The notes under the pieces: model-generated
Seen by the model: only the letters and a program-made list of their open reading frames with translations
Told to the model about the DNA's origin: nothing
Databases searched by the model: none
Shown here: positions 8,499-18,300 of the stretch, piece after piece
How positions within the stretch are numbered: the first letter of the stretch is position 1
Layout of the letters: each line of letters starts with the position of its first letter
Origin: Thiocapsa sp. UBA6158
GTDB taxonomy: Bacteria; Pseudomonadota; Gammaproteobacteria; Chromatiales; Chromatiaceae
Assembly: GCF_002423035.1 (NCBI RefSeq)
Contig: NZ_DIUM01000017.1
Span: 1-41,932, forward strand
Length of the DNA stretch: 41,932 nucleotides
Direction of reading: 5' to 3'
Translations under genes and position numbers: made by a program

Positions 8499-9265
8499 CA
8501 GGACACCTCTTCTAGGGGCGGAGCCGGCTTGGAATGGTAGCGCCCGCCTTTGAGCCAGATCTTCAAAGCCTGCCAATGGATCATGAGGACGACCTTCAGC
8601 GTCAGGAAGGGATAGGCGAAGGCGGCACGCAACAGCTTGGCGTCCGTGATCCTCTCCGCGATCCCCTGCTGGACGGCCACCAACATCAAGGACGCGTCCT
8701 GATATTCGCGGATCACGATCGCGTGTCGATTGCCTTGCCGGGTAAATCGGAAGTGATAGTCGGCGTTCATGTCGACAAAGGGCGAGACGTGAAAGTCCTT
8801 GCGATGCGCGTGACGGATCGGCCAGTCCATCGGCGCGCCCTTCTCGTGCAACAGATAGCTGTGGGCCTCCCCGAAGGTGTTGTTGACCTCGCACAGCACC
8901 GCAACCGGCCTGTCCGAGCGATCGAAACAGGTCCAGACACTCAGCGGATTGAAGACGAATCCGAGCACCCGCGGGAAACACTGCAGCTCGATACGAGCGA
9001 TCTGCATCTCCTGCCCGCAGGCGCGCAGTTGCTCGAGCAGCCAGGGCTTGAGCCCACGACCGTCGCGCGGACCATGGTCGCGATCGTGGAACGAGAAGAG
9101 GTTGAAGCGGTTGTGCGAGAACCAGCGGCAATCGCGCGCGATCTCGCCGACCCGCTCGACATCCAGCAACATGCTGAAAACCCGATAGACGAAGCGATAG
9201 CGCACCGGAAAGAGCCGCCGATGCATCACATCGCCGAAGATAATTCGACCGGCTAGGCTACTCAC
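8498..9265 (-). CDS. DUF1365 family protein
   Basis: This 255-residue protein belongs to DUF1365 (COG3496), recognised from the N-terminal GRIIFGDVMHRRLFP-type opening, the central GFVFNPLSVWTCFD segment, EVNNTFGE, and the KDFHVSPFVDM block. Biochemical function is not established. The family is almost always found between a COG2907 flavoprotein and a CFA-like methyltransferase, which is the case here. It starts with GTG at 9265, inside a four-base GTGA overlap with the upstream flavoprotein gene, and ends in a TGATG junction with cfa. The three genes therefore look like a tight translationally coupled operon. A role in lipid modification is inferred from context only. Confidence 0.88.
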   Translation of the reverse strand: MSSLAGRIIFGDVMHRRLFPVRYRFVYRVFSMLLDVERVGEIARDCRWFSHNRFNLFSFHDRDHGPRDGRGLKPWLLEQLRACGQEMQIARIELQCFPRVLGFVFNPLSVWTCFDRSDRPVAVLCEVNNTFGEAHSYLLHEKGAPMDWPIRHAHRKDFHVSPFVDMNADYHFRFTRQGNRHAIVIREYQDASLMLVAVQQGIAERITDAKLLRAAFAYPFLTLKVVLMIHWQALKIWLKGGRYHSKPAPPLEEVS

Positions 9266-10596
9266 GAGGGCACCGCCAACATGCCGGCAAGCTCACCGGT
9301 GCTCGACGCGGTCGAGGGCGCAGCCGTCTCCCAGGGCGGACGGACATCGAGCCCGCGCGCCACGTCCACCGCGGCACGCAGGCCGTCCTCGTGGAATCCG
9401 TATCCCAGATAAGCCCCACTGAACCAAATCCGATCGCAGCCTTGGATCTCGCCGATACGGTGCTGGGCCTCGGTGGCGCTCGCGTCGAACATGGGGTGCT
9501 CGTAGGTCATCTCGGCCAGGATCGACTCGCTGCGCGGCGCCACGCGCGGGTTCAGACTGACGAAGACATCGCGCTCGGGCGGCAGATCCTGGAGGCTGTT
9601 CATCCAGTAGGTCACCGTCACCGGACGATCGGCGCCCTCGCCCGGTTGCTGGATATAGTTCCAAGACGACCAGACCCGGCGGCGTTTCGGCATCAGTGCG
9701 GTGTCGGTGTGCAGAAAGACCTGGTTGGTCTGATACCGGAAGTCGCCCAGGATGTCGCGCTCGACCGGCGTCGGGGACTCGATCAACGAGAGCGCCTCGT
9801 CGGCATGGCACCCCATCACGACCGCATCGAAGTGCAACCGCTCGCCGTCCGCGGTCTCCACCTCGACACCCCGCTCAAGACGCCGCACCCGTTTGACCGG
9901 GGTATCGGCCAGAGCGCGCCCCCGCAAGCGCGCCAGGATCGCCTGCACATAGGCACGACTGCCGCCGCGCACCGTCTCCCAATCCGGACGATCAACCAGA
10001 TCGAGCAGACCGTGGTTGGCGAAGAATCGGGCAAAGCTCAGGAAGGGAAAGTCCCGCATGTCTTCGGTGGGACAGGACCAGATGGCCGCCGCCATGGGGA
10101 GCAAGTAGTGATTGGCGAAGCGTTCCGAGTAACGACCACGCTGCAGGAAATCCCCGACCGTCAGGGTATCGCCGGGGTTGGAGTTGATGAAGTTCTTCGC
10201 CGCTGCGTTGAACTGCAGAATCTCCTTGATCATCCACAAAAAGCGCCAATCGAGCAGATTCGAGCGCGCCCCGAACAGCGTATTCAGACTGTCCCCGCCG
10301 TACTCGATACGCCCGCCCTCCAGACTGGCCGCGAACGACATACTGGTCGGATAGGTCGCAACACCGAGATGCTTGAACATTGCGGTCAACAACGGATAGT
10401 TGCGCCGGTTGAAGACCATGAATCCGGTGTCGACCGGAAAGGCCCCGCGCGGGTCCGTGACCTCGAGCGTGTTGCTGTGACCGCCGATATAGGCGTTGCG
10501 CTCGAGCAGGGTCACCTCGTAACGCGAATCCAGCAGCCAGGCCGCGCCCAGTCCACCAATACCGCCACCGACGATCCCGATTGTTTTGACTGACAT
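9262..10596 (-). CDS. FAD-dependent oxidoreductase, COG2907 / amine-oxidase-like
   Basis: The 444-residue protein opens with a classic dinucleotide-binding fold: GIVGGGIGGLGAAWLL (about 7-22), then ERNAYIGGH (about 32-40), typical of flavin amine oxidase and phytoene-desaturase-like proteins. The C terminus has the second FAD motif region (FSGAYLGYGFHEDGLRAA). A purine-rich AAGGA about 10 bases before the ATG acts as ribosome site. It is the first gene of the operon with DUF1365 and the CFA-like methyltransferase. The likely substrate is an unsaturated or methylated acyl chain, by analogy with the Rhodobacter cluster; this is inference. The 150 bases upstream (10597-10747) hold no clear gene or promoter. 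Confidence 0.87.
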   Translation of the reverse strand: MSVKTIGIVGGGIGGLGAAWLLDSRYEVTLLERNAYIGGHSNTLEVTDPRGAFPVDTGFMVFNRRNYPLLTAMFKHLGVATYPTSMSFAASLEGGRIEYGGDSLNTLFGARSNLLDWRFLWMIKEILQFNAAAKNFINSNPGDTLTVGDFLQRGRYSERFANHYLLPMAAAIWSCPTEDMRDFPFLSFARFFANHGLLDLVDRPDWETVRGGSRAYVQAILARLRGRALADTPVKRVRRLERGVEVETADGERLHFDAVVMGCHADEALSLIESPTPVERDILGDFRYQTNQVFLHTDTALMPKRRRVWSSWNYIQQPGEGADRPVTVTYWMNSLQDLPPERDVFVSLNPRVAPRSESILAEMTYEHPMFDASATEAQHRIGEIQGCDRIWFSGAYLGYGFHEDGLRAAVDVARGLDVRPPWETAAPSTASSTGELAGMLAVPS

Positions 10597-10747
10597 CCGA
10601 ATTGATCCTTCCGTTTGATCCCGAGTACAGGGCCAACAACAGCGCGAAGGCTGTTCATGTTTCGTCCAATATTGAAGCGCTGCTCGAACAGGTCAAGAGC
10701 CCGATCGACCGGGAGACGAAAACGCTGAATGGCTGGAGCCGCCGAGC

Positions 10748-11032
10748 TCAGACCGCACGTCGCGGCGTTCCGCGGATCAGGTCGTCCATCTGCGACTTTG
10801 CGTCGGTCCAGCGCTGCGTACCGACCTCGCCCGCTGCCAAGAGCTCCATCAGTCCGTAGGCCAGCGGGCGATGATCCCCGGGCAGATCGAAGAGCTTGGT
10901 CAGCTTGAACAAACAGCCGGCCTTTTGGTGCTCAAGGGTGCAGGCAAGGGCATAGAGCGTGAGGGCGGAGGCGGACTCGGGCGCCGACGCAATCAGCGCC
11001 AAGGTGTCGTCGAGCGGGTCGGGTGTAGCCAT
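10748..11032 (-). CDS. small hypothetical protein (94 aa)
   Basis: I do not recognise this gene. The 94-residue product is mildly acidic, with an alanine/leucine-rich helical N-terminal half (LALIASAPESASALTLYALA) and a C-terminal half ending in basic residues. Its composition looks like a real soluble helical protein and not an antisense shadow, and it fills the gap between two certain minus-strand genes. The ATG at 11032 is chosen because the 22 residues encoded further upstream are Arg/Asp-rich and unlike a protein start, but no clear ribosome site is visible. It follows pmbA, separated by a large hairpin. Confidence 0.45.
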   Translation of the reverse strand: MATPDPLDDTLALIASAPESASALTLYALACTLEHQKAGCLFKLTKLFDLPGDHRPLAYGLMELLAAGEVGTQRWTDAKSQMDDLIRGTPRRAV

Positions 11033-11104
11033 CGTACAGGTGTGATCGTTGGCGCGGCGGTCGTTCGAATCCTCGGGATGCCGCCGCGATCGGCGCACCG
11101 ATTG

Positions 11105-11136
11105 CCGCGGCAGGGGCGACGAGCCCCTGCACGCGG
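11105..11136 (-). terminator. long GC hairpin downstream of pmbA
   Basis: CCGCG plus GCAGGGGC pair with GCCCCTGC plus CGCGG around a five-base loop, giving a 13-bp stem with a single bulged base. It lies 4 bases after the pmbA stop. There is no T tract, so it is either a weak or factor-assisted terminator or an mRNA-stabilising structure. Confidence 0.5.
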
Positions 11137-11140
11137 CGTC

Positions 11141-12490
11141 CTATTCACCTGCAATCGTCATCTTATCGATCAGCCAAGAGCCAGTACGGGTGCTGCCTGA
11201 ATAATCGCAATCGTTGCCGACCGCCAGCAGGCCGGCGTACATACGCTTGAGGTTGCCTGCGATGGTGACCTCCTCGACCGGATGTCGAATCTCGCCACCC
11301 TCCACCCAGAAGCCCGCGGCACCGCGCGAGTAGTCGCCCGTGACGGGATTGACACCGTGCCCCATCAGCTCGGTGACCATCAGCCCGGTGCCCATCTCAC
11401 GCAGCAGGGCGGCGCGATCCAGATCACCCATGACGATGCGCAGGTTGCGTACGCCGCCGGCGTTGCCCGTCGTGTGCATGCCCAGCCGACAGCCGGAATA
11501 GGCATCCAAAAGATAGGTCTGCAGAACCCCGTCGGTGATCAGATCCTTGGCGCGTGTCGCAACACCATCCCCGTCGAACGGCGCGCTCGAGAGTCCCCGC
11601 GGGAGATGCGGCTCTTCGTGGATCCGCACAAACTCCGGGAAGATGCGCTCGCCGAGATGGTCGAGCAGGAAGCTGGTGCGTCGGTAGATACTGCCGCCCT
11701 GGATCGCCGACACCAGGCTGCGGATCAGGCCCGTCGCCACCTCGGCACGGAACAGAACCGGGACCTGACAGGTCGGGATGCGGCGCGAGCCGAGCCGCGC
11801 GACGGTCCGCTCGGCCGCACGCTCCCCGACCATGCGCGCCGAATCCAGATCGGCCGCTGCCCGAGCACTGGTCCACCAGTGATCGCGTTGCAGGCTCTCG
11901 CCCTCCTGACCGATCACGGCGCAGCTCAGCCCGTGCCGACTGGTCGGGTAGCCGGCGACGAATCCGTGGCTGTTGCCGTAGACCTGGATCCCGGTGTGCG
12001 TGGAGAGGCTTGCACCCTCCGAGTTGACGATCCGCGGATCGAAGCCGCGGGCCGAATCCTCGCAGGCCGCCGCGATCTCGATCGCGTCCTCGACCCCCAG
12101 ATGCCAGGGGTGATAGAGATCCAGGTCCGGGATCTCGGCGGCCATCAGGGCCGCGTCGGCAAGATGCGCGCAGGGATCTTCCTGGGTGTGCTCGGCGATG
12201 GCACAGGCCGCCTTCACCGCATCGCGCAGCGCGCCGGTACTCAGGTCGGACGTGCTCGCCGAACCCTTGCGGTTGCCGAAATAGACGGTGATCCCGAGGC
12301 CGTTGTCGCGTGTGTGCTCGACCGTCTCGACCTCGCCGAGCCGGACCGACACCTCGAGTCCGGCACTGCTGCCGACCGATGCCTCGGCGGCCGTCGCGCC
12401 GCGTCGTTTTGCCTCTTTGAGGAGATCCTCGATCGTCTGTTTCAAGCGCGCGAGGCGTTCCGCGGTGTCTTCGGTGGCGGCAATCGACAT
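11141..12490 (-). CDS. pmbA: TldE/PmbA subunit of the TldD-TldE metalloprotease
   Basis: PmbA (TldE) pairs with TldD to form a cytosolic metalloprotease known to mature peptide-derived products such as microcin B17 and to degrade the antitoxin CcdA. The 449-residue product matches the 450 residues of E. coli PmbA and, as usual for this subunit, lacks the HExxxH zinc motif. The ATG at 12490 has AAGGA 6 bases upstream, so the longer start at 12523 is rejected. It follows tldD on the same strand after 75 bases. In Pseudomonas a yjgA gene (DUF615) sits between the two; here it is missing. Confidence 0.93.
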   Translation of the reverse strand: MSIAATEDTAERLARLKQTIEDLLKEAKRRGATAAEASVGSSAGLEVSVRLGEVETVEHTRDNGLGITVYFGNRKGSASTSDLSTGALRDAVKAACAIAEHTQEDPCAHLADAALMAAEIPDLDLYHPWHLGVEDAIEIAAACEDSARGFDPRIVNSEGASLSTHTGIQVYGNSHGFVAGYPTSRHGLSCAVIGQEGESLQRDHWWTSARAAADLDSARMVGERAAERTVARLGSRRIPTCQVPVLFRAEVATGLIRSLVSAIQGGSIYRRTSFLLDHLGERIFPEFVRIHEEPHLPRGLSSAPFDGDGVATRAKDLITDGVLQTYLLDAYSGCRLGMHTTGNAGGVRNLRIVMGDLDRAALLREMGTGLMVTELMGHGVNPVTGDYSRGAAGFWVEGGEIRHPVEEVTIAGNLKRMYAGLLAVGNDCDYSGSTRTGSWLIDKMTIAGE

Positions 12491-12565
12491 GGAAAATCCT
12501 TGGGTGAGAGAGGTTCCGGGCACGGCGTCGGTGGTCTGGTCGTGTCGAGAGAGCGGACCTCTCCG

Positions 12566-14011
12566 TCAGGCGTTTGTCCCGCCGACAGTCAGGCCATCGA
12601 TCCGCAAGGTCGGTTGACCGACCCCGACCGGAACGCTCTGACCCTCCTTTCCGCAGGTCCCGACACCTTGGTCGAGTCGCAGATCGTTGCCGATCATGCT
12701 CACGCGGGTCAGGACATCCGGCCCGTTGCCGATGAGGGTCGCACCCTTCACGGGACGTCCGACCTTGCCGTTCTCGATCAGATAGGCCTCGCTTGCGGAG
12801 AAGACGAACTTGCCCGAGGTGATGTCCACCTGTCCACCGCCGAAATTGACCGCGTACAAGCCTTTGTCCACCGAGGCGATGATCTCCTCGGGATCACGCT
12901 CGCCGGCGAGCATGTAGGTATTGGTCATGCGCGGCATCGGCAGGTGTGCGTAGGATTCGCGGCGACCGTTGCCCGTGGAGTGCGTCCCGGTCAGACGCGC
13001 GTTGAGCTTGTCCTGCATGTAGGCACAGAGGATACCGTCTTCGATCAGGACCGTGTTTTGGGTCATGGTCCCTTCGTCGTCGATGTTCAGCGACCCGCGC
13101 CGGCCCGGCAAGGTGCCATCGTCCACGACCGTCACACCGGGTGCGGCCACCCGCTCGCCGATCCGACCGGCGAAGGCCGAGCTGCCCTTGCGGTTGAAGT
13201 CGCCCTCGAGCCCGTGTCCGATCGCCTCGTGCAGCAGCACGCCCGGCCAGCCGGATCCGAGCACGACCGTCATGGTCCCTGCAGGCGCATCGCCGGCTTC
13301 GAGGTTGGTGATGGCCAGACGCACGGCTTCGCGCGCGAAGGACATCGCTCGATCTTCGAGGAGAAAATAATCCAGATCGGCACGGGCACCGCCGCCGCTC
13401 GATCCCTGCTCACGACGCCCGCCGTCCTCGGCGACGACGCTTACGTTGAGCCTCACCAATGGACGCACATCGGCGGACAAGGCACCGTCATCCCCCAGCA
13501 CCAAGACCGTGTCCTGCACGGCAACGACACTGGCGACCACCTCGCGCACACGCGGGTCTGCGCGCCGTGCCTCGGCATCGACCCGTTGCAGCAGCGCGAT
13601 CTTGTCCGGATCGGGCAGGCTGGCGATCGGATTGGTGGGATCGTAGAGGTTGCGCTTGTTCGCTACCTCGCCGATGCGTACCTGCTCGCCTTGGCCGATC
13701 CGCGCGATGGCTCGGGCGGCCTCGGCCGCCTGTGCCAAGGCCGGGAAGCGCAGCTCGTCGGAGTAGGCGAAGCCGGTCTTTTCCCCGCTGATCGCCCTCA
13801 GCCCGGCACCTTGCTCGATGCTGAAGTTGCCGTCCTTGATGATCCCGTCCTCGAGCACCCAGGACTCGAGCCGACTGGACTGAAAATAGATATCCGCGGC
13901 ATCCACCGCTGAGCCGGCCAGAAGACCGAGCAGACGGTCGAGGTCCTGCTCGGTCAATCCCGCGGGCTCGAGAATGCTCGTGCGTGCAATCGCAATCGGG
14001 TCGGTCATCAT
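12566..14011 (-). CDS. tldD: TldD catalytic subunit of the TldD-TldE metalloprotease
   Basis: TldD carries the zinc site of the TldD/TldE protease. The 481-residue product equals the E. coli length exactly when the first of two tandem ATGs (14011 and 14008) is used. The HEAIGH motif (261-266, form HExxxH) is present, followed by GLEGDFNRKGSSAF. The C-terminal GTCGKEGQSVPVG block is also typical. No strong ribosome site is visible. Upstream lie the nitrilase gene and yhdP, an arrangement shared with Pseudomonas. The 84-base gap before the gene contains an imperfect inverted repeat (14039-14072, ATAGGG...CCCTAT). There is no microcin-like precursor nearby, so the substrate is unknown. Confidence 0.95.
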   Translation of the reverse strand: MMTDPIAIARTSILEPAGLTEQDLDRLLGLLAGSAVDAADIYFQSSRLESWVLEDGIIKDGNFSIEQGAGLRAISGEKTGFAYSDELRFPALAQAAEAARAIARIGQGEQVRIGEVANKRNLYDPTNPIASLPDPDKIALLQRVDAEARRADPRVREVVASVVAVQDTVLVLGDDGALSADVRPLVRLNVSVVAEDGGRREQGSSGGGARADLDYFLLEDRAMSFAREAVRLAITNLEAGDAPAGTMTVVLGSGWPGVLLHEAIGHGLEGDFNRKGSSAFAGRIGERVAAPGVTVVDDGTLPGRRGSLNIDDEGTMTQNTVLIEDGILCAYMQDKLNARLTGTHSTGNGRRESYAHLPMPRMTNTYMLAGERDPEEIIASVDKGLYAVNFGGGQVDITSGKFVFSASEAYLIENGKVGRPVKGATLIGNGPDVLTRVSMIGNDLRLDQGVGTCGKEGQSVPVGVGQPTLRIDGLTVGGTNA

Positions 14012-14095
14012 CGGGTGTTGTCGGGCTCCGTCAAGGAGATAGGGTCGTGCGCCTTTGCACACGACGCCCTATCGGAATGCGTCGAAGCTGCGGTC

Positions 14096-14926
14096 TCAGG
14101 CGCGGCATTTCAAACGACGATGATCGATCGTCGGGAAGTTGCGTCTGACCGAATCCTGATAGTCGTCGTCCAGGGCACAGCAGATGAAGCCCGATCCTCT
14201 CGGCACCTGCGCAAGCACCGTGCCCCAGGGATCGACGATCATGCTGTGACCGTGCGTCTCGCGGCCGTTGATGTGGAAGCCGCCTTGCGCGGCCGCGATC
14301 ACGTAGGCCAGATTCTCGATGGCCCGAGCGCGCACTAGGGTTTCCCAATGGGCCTTCCCGGTGATGGCGGTAAAGGACGAGGGGATCGCCAGGATCTCCA
14401 TGCCGCCGTCGAGCATGCGACGAAACATCTCCGGAAAACGCAGGTCGTAGCAGACCGCGACACCCATGCGGCCGAACGGCGTGTCCAGGACGAGAGTCTC
14501 GCCCCCCGGCTCGATCGTTGTCGACTCCTGGTAACGCTCTCCGCCCTCGGGCAAACAGACGTCGAACAGATGGACCTTGTCGTAACGGCCCACCCGCTCG
14601 CCGCGATCGTCGAACACCAGACAGGCGGCGCGCACCTTGCCTGCATCGTGGGCGGCCAACGGGATGGTGCCGCCGACGAGCCAGACGCCCTGCTGCTTGG
14701 CCACCCGCGCCAGAAACGCCTGCAAGGGGCCGTCGCCGTCCTCTTCGCGCAGCGCCAGTTGATCCTGATCGCGTTTACCCATGAAGGCGAAGTTCTCGGG
14801 AAGCACGACGAGACTCGCACCCTTGTCTTTCGCCGCCTTGATCAGGCGTTCCGCCTCGAAGAGGTTGGCATTTACGTTTGGACCGGTCGCCATCTGCACC
14901 GCTCCGACCTTCGGTTTTGTCTTCAT
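14096..14926 (-). CDS. carbon-nitrogen hydrolase (Nit1/deaminated-glutathione-amidase type)
   Basis: This cytosolic nitrilase-superfamily amidase has 276 residues from the ATG at 14926. The catalytic triad is visible: Glu44 in LPENFAFMG, Lys117 in YDKVHLFDV and Cys159 in AVCYDLRFPE. The sequence and the yhdP-nit-tldD context suggest the Nit1/Nit2 branch, of which some members repair deaminated glutathione; that substrate is an inference. An in-frame GTG at 14944 would add six residues; the ATG has GAG nearby and is preferred. The gene is separated from yhdP by about 400 bases carrying two palindromic repeats, so it may have its own promoter. Confidence 0.88.
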   Translation of the reverse strand: MKTKPKVGAVQMATGPNVNANLFEAERLIKAAKDKGASLVVLPENFAFMGKRDQDQLALREEDGDGPLQAFLARVAKQQGVWLVGGTIPLAAHDAGKVRAACLVFDDRGERVGRYDKVHLFDVCLPEGGERYQESTTIEPGGETLVLDTPFGRMGVAVCYDLRFPEMFRRMLDGGMEILAIPSSFTAITGKAHWETLVRARAIENLAYVIAAAQGGFHINGRETHGHSMIVDPWGTVLAQVPRGSGFICCALDDDYQDSVRRNFPTIDHRRLKCRA

Positions 14927-15143
14927 GGTCTCTACCGCAATCACTGCTGCCCCGGCAGGCGAAGGGGCGGGCCAATCCGATTCGGCCTGCGACGCGATCC
15001 GATCGGCGACTCGGGGGAAAGGGTCATGGACGCGATATCAGCTCTTGTATGCCCGAGCGACCCAAGGCGCCGCGCCGTCACCCTATCGATTCGGAACGAT
15101 ACCACCCCTGCCGGTCGGCCGAAACAATCCCGCTCGATCGGGC

Positions 15144-15230
15144 TTAAACCGCGCCCAGTGCGGTCTGCGATGTTTTCGGATGAGATCGGCCCCGGCGGAT
15201 TTGACGACCGCTGGAGACGGCGCGGTTTAA
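15144..15230 (+). repeat. 87-bp TTAA-ended palindromic repeat, copy 2
   Basis: The ends are perfect 12-base inverted repeats, TTAAACCGCGCC and GGCGCGGTTTAA. The length and 73 of 87 bases match the copy at 5728-5814 in the same orientation. A 21-base AT-rich spacer (15231-15251) separates it from a third palindrome. It sits in the 390-base gene-free gap between the nitrilase gene and yhdP; the rest of that gap (14927-15143) shows no gene. Confidence 0.8.
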
Positions 15231-15251
15231 GAGATTAAAAATGATAAAATT

Positions 15252-15337
15252 TTAAACCGCATCTCCGCTAAGGGCCGTGGATGCACCAAACGTCGACCTC
15301 GCTCGAAAGTCAGCATCTCGCTCCGGACGCGGTTTAA
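15252..15337 (+). repeat. 86-bp TTAA-ended palindromic repeat, related copy 3
   Basis: The termini TTAAACCGC and GCGGTTTAA are perfect nine-base inverted repeats matching the ends of copy 2, with nearly the same length. The interior is only loosely similar to the other copies, so it is a diverged relative or a second subtype. Its right TTAA supplies the TAA stop codon of yhdP on the minus strand. Confidence 0.65.
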
Positions 15338-18300
15338 TCCAGGAAGTGATTCGGCGACGTCGGCACATCGACGGGCGTAGACGTGGGCGTGGCCGAGGAC
15401 TCCGCACCGACCGCCGGATCCCACCCAACGCGGCTCACATCCGGATCACTCCAGGCCCCGGTGACCCGGTACCCATAACGGCCCAGACGATCGATGGCAT
15501 TGCCGGCAATCCGATCAACCAAATAGACGGCAGCGCCCACGACGGGCCCGCCCGCGACCGCGCTGGCCAGTGCGACACTCGAGCCGATCCTCGGCTCCAC
15601 GACGACACTCTGGTCGAAACGCTGATTCACCAGATCACTCGAGCCGCTGACCATGACCTTGCCGGCCGGGCCCTCGATGGTAAAGGAATCGAGGGTCGCC
15701 TTGCCCTCGGCGAGTCGGATCCCACCCCGCATCTCCTCGAATGAGAAGCCCTCGCCATAGAGATCGGTGAAATCCATCGACAAGCGCCGCTTCAAGGCGC
15801 TCAGATTCAGGAACCCCAGCACCCGACCGACACCGGGCTCCACGTCCAGCAGTCGACCCGGGCCCACCTCGACATCCACGAAACCGCGCGCGCGCGCCAG
15901 CTTGAAATCACCGAATCCGCCCGACCAGTCGAGCATAATCTGTGCCTGCATCGGTGCGTTCTCGAGCCGGTTCTGCGAATCCATCGCCACGAGCAAGCCC
16001 CCCGAATCCCGTGACTCGACGCGCATCGAGAGTTCGCTGCGATCGCCGCTTTCGGATCGTCTCCAAGCCGCCTCGCCCTCGGCGGAGACCAAACCGTCGC
16101 CGAGCAACCGGATGCTCGGCAGGCGAAGACCCAGCAGGTCCGGACGCAGGTCGAGCTGCAGCGTTCCCAGCAGGGCATCGCCCCAGCTCAAGCGCGCGAT
16201 CCGTACGTCCATCGGGGGAAGGCCGCGGAACGGCTCCTCGACAGGCAAGGCCGAAGGTTCGGAGACAACATTGTCGGGCGTATCCTGAAAGGCGAGCAGG
16301 TCCAGTCGCTCCAGTGCAACACGCACGGGCACCCCGTCCGCTGTCGGGATCTCGATTTCGCCTGCGAGTTCATTCGCTCGCACAGCAACCTGCCAGCCCT
16401 TGCCCGAGGACCCGCCCTCGATCGGCGTGAGGCGCAGATCGACAGCGGTCAGCCGAGGTCCGCCCAACACGAGCCGATCCACCTGTAGATCGGCACCGCG
16501 GAACCAGGCGACGGCGCCGGGCACGCGTGGCGATGCGCCTGCCTGTTCGGCGGTCGAGAACGCCTCCAGGCGCACCAGCCAAGCGACCAGGTCGAGATCG
16601 GCCAAGCGCCCGTCCAGAAACACCCCTTCGCCCTCGGGAGACGGCACGGACTCGCCCCCGAGACGCACATGGGCGCGCATCGCGGGCAGGGGCGAAGCCC
16701 CGAGATCGAGCATCAGATCGCCGGCCACCTCGCCGAGACGACCGGCGACACGCAGAGAGCTGCCCGGCACCAGCGCACCGACGAGCTCGAGGTCACGCGT
16801 CGCCGACGCATTCTTGCCCAGTGGCGCAGGCAGATCGATCGCAAGCCCGTTCAGACGCGAGATCAGGCGATACTCGAGCGGCAGCACGGCCGCACGGACG
16901 TCGCGATTGCGGAGGGTCACCTTGAGATCCCAGTCAATCTCGCCGCTCACGAGCCCCCAGGCCGAGCTCGGAAAGCGCCGCCCGAGCTCCGTCACCGGGG
17001 TGCGTGCCCGCGCCTTGATCAGCGTGGCCGAGTCGTCCGCAACACCCGGTTTCAGGGTGGCGATCGAGAGGCTCAGCGGCCGGTCCCAGAGCACCCCTTC
17101 GAGCACCTCCGAGGCAAGGCTTTTCTCGGTGAAGGTCACCTCGCCGCCGAGGCGCGAAAGCTCGACCGGGGTACCTCGAATCGCCAGGGTCGCCGGCTTC
17201 GGCCAGGACAGACGACCGGCAATGCCCAGTTGCCACTGCTTGGTGAAGGGCAGGTCGATTTCGAGCCGGAGCCGCGAGTCCCCGGTCACCTCCAGACTCC
17301 CGGCGAGCCGACCCAGATCCTTCGCCAAGGGGGTCTCGGTCAAGGTGCGCAGACCGTCGGAGAAGGGACCCTCGGTCTCGCCGACGATCCTCATGCCTGG
17401 CGCACCCCAGAGCTCGGGGATCTCCCCGCGCGCCCCCACCAGTCGACTGTCGAGGATACGGCCACGGTCCAGCTCGATGGTCAGAGACTGGTCGAGGAAG
17501 CGAAGCCGCCCGGCCGCCTCGCGGATCGCGGGCCAGTCGGGGAGATAATCGAGGAGCGTATCCTCGAGCTCGAGCAGCAGCTCGAAACGCCCTTCGTGCC
17601 CGCGAAACGGATAGGCTGCGAGCGGTCCGCGGAAGATCAGATCGGCCTGCGGGATGCGCCCGGCAACGATGGCGCGCTCCAGCCAGCGCACCAGATCACG
17701 GTGCATGATCCCGACCGGGAGATAGGGGCGCACGCGTGAGCCGTCGCCGTCGTAAAAGCTTGCGCGCAGATCCATCAGTGGGCTGGAACCATCCGCCGGG
17801 AGGTCCAGCGCAAGCCTTGCCCGGCCGGCCAGATCTGCATTCTCGAAGGTCAGATTACGCGCCGAGATCCGAGTCGCGCCGGTCGCGTCGACCCGCCAAT
17901 CGAGCCGCGTGGACAGGCGGTCGAGCCCAAGCGGCTCGCTGAAGAGCGGACGCAGATCCAGCCCGAGTCCGGCCGAACCGACGCGGGCCTCGCCCCCCTC
18001 GCGGTCGGCGCGCAACCGCACGGCAAGTCCGTCGACCCCCGGCAGCGCTCCCGTGCGATCCCAGCCGAGACCTTCCCCGTCGGCGCGGACCGCCCAATGC
18101 ACCGGCTGCCCCGCAAACCAGTCGACCTGCAACTTCGGATCCTCGACACGGCCGCGCGGCTTGGCCGCGATCAATTCGCCGAGCGACTCGGGCAAGGGCC
18201 AAGGGGAGGCGGAAAGCACCGAGGCCAAGGCGGCCAGGTCGAGCGGATCGCTCCTCACCCGAAGGCGCTTCGGCCGCCCCTCCGAGGTCAAGCGCAGATC

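Noticed and set aside
10602..10859. 85-aa plus-strand frame upstream of the COG2907 gene
   Set aside because: Non-ATG start inside the promoter region of the divergent gene, and its second half is antisense to the 94-residue gene. The first 50 residues look somewhat protein-like, so it was considered.
11282..13912. 876-aa plus-strand frame over pmbA and tldD
   Set aside because: Runs antisense through two certain genes; composition is typical of codon-position mirror frames and no motif is present.
14039..14072. Imperfect inverted repeat (ATAGGG...CCCTAT) before tldD as an attenuator
   Set aside because: The stem has unpaired bases, and there is neither a T tract nor a leader peptide.
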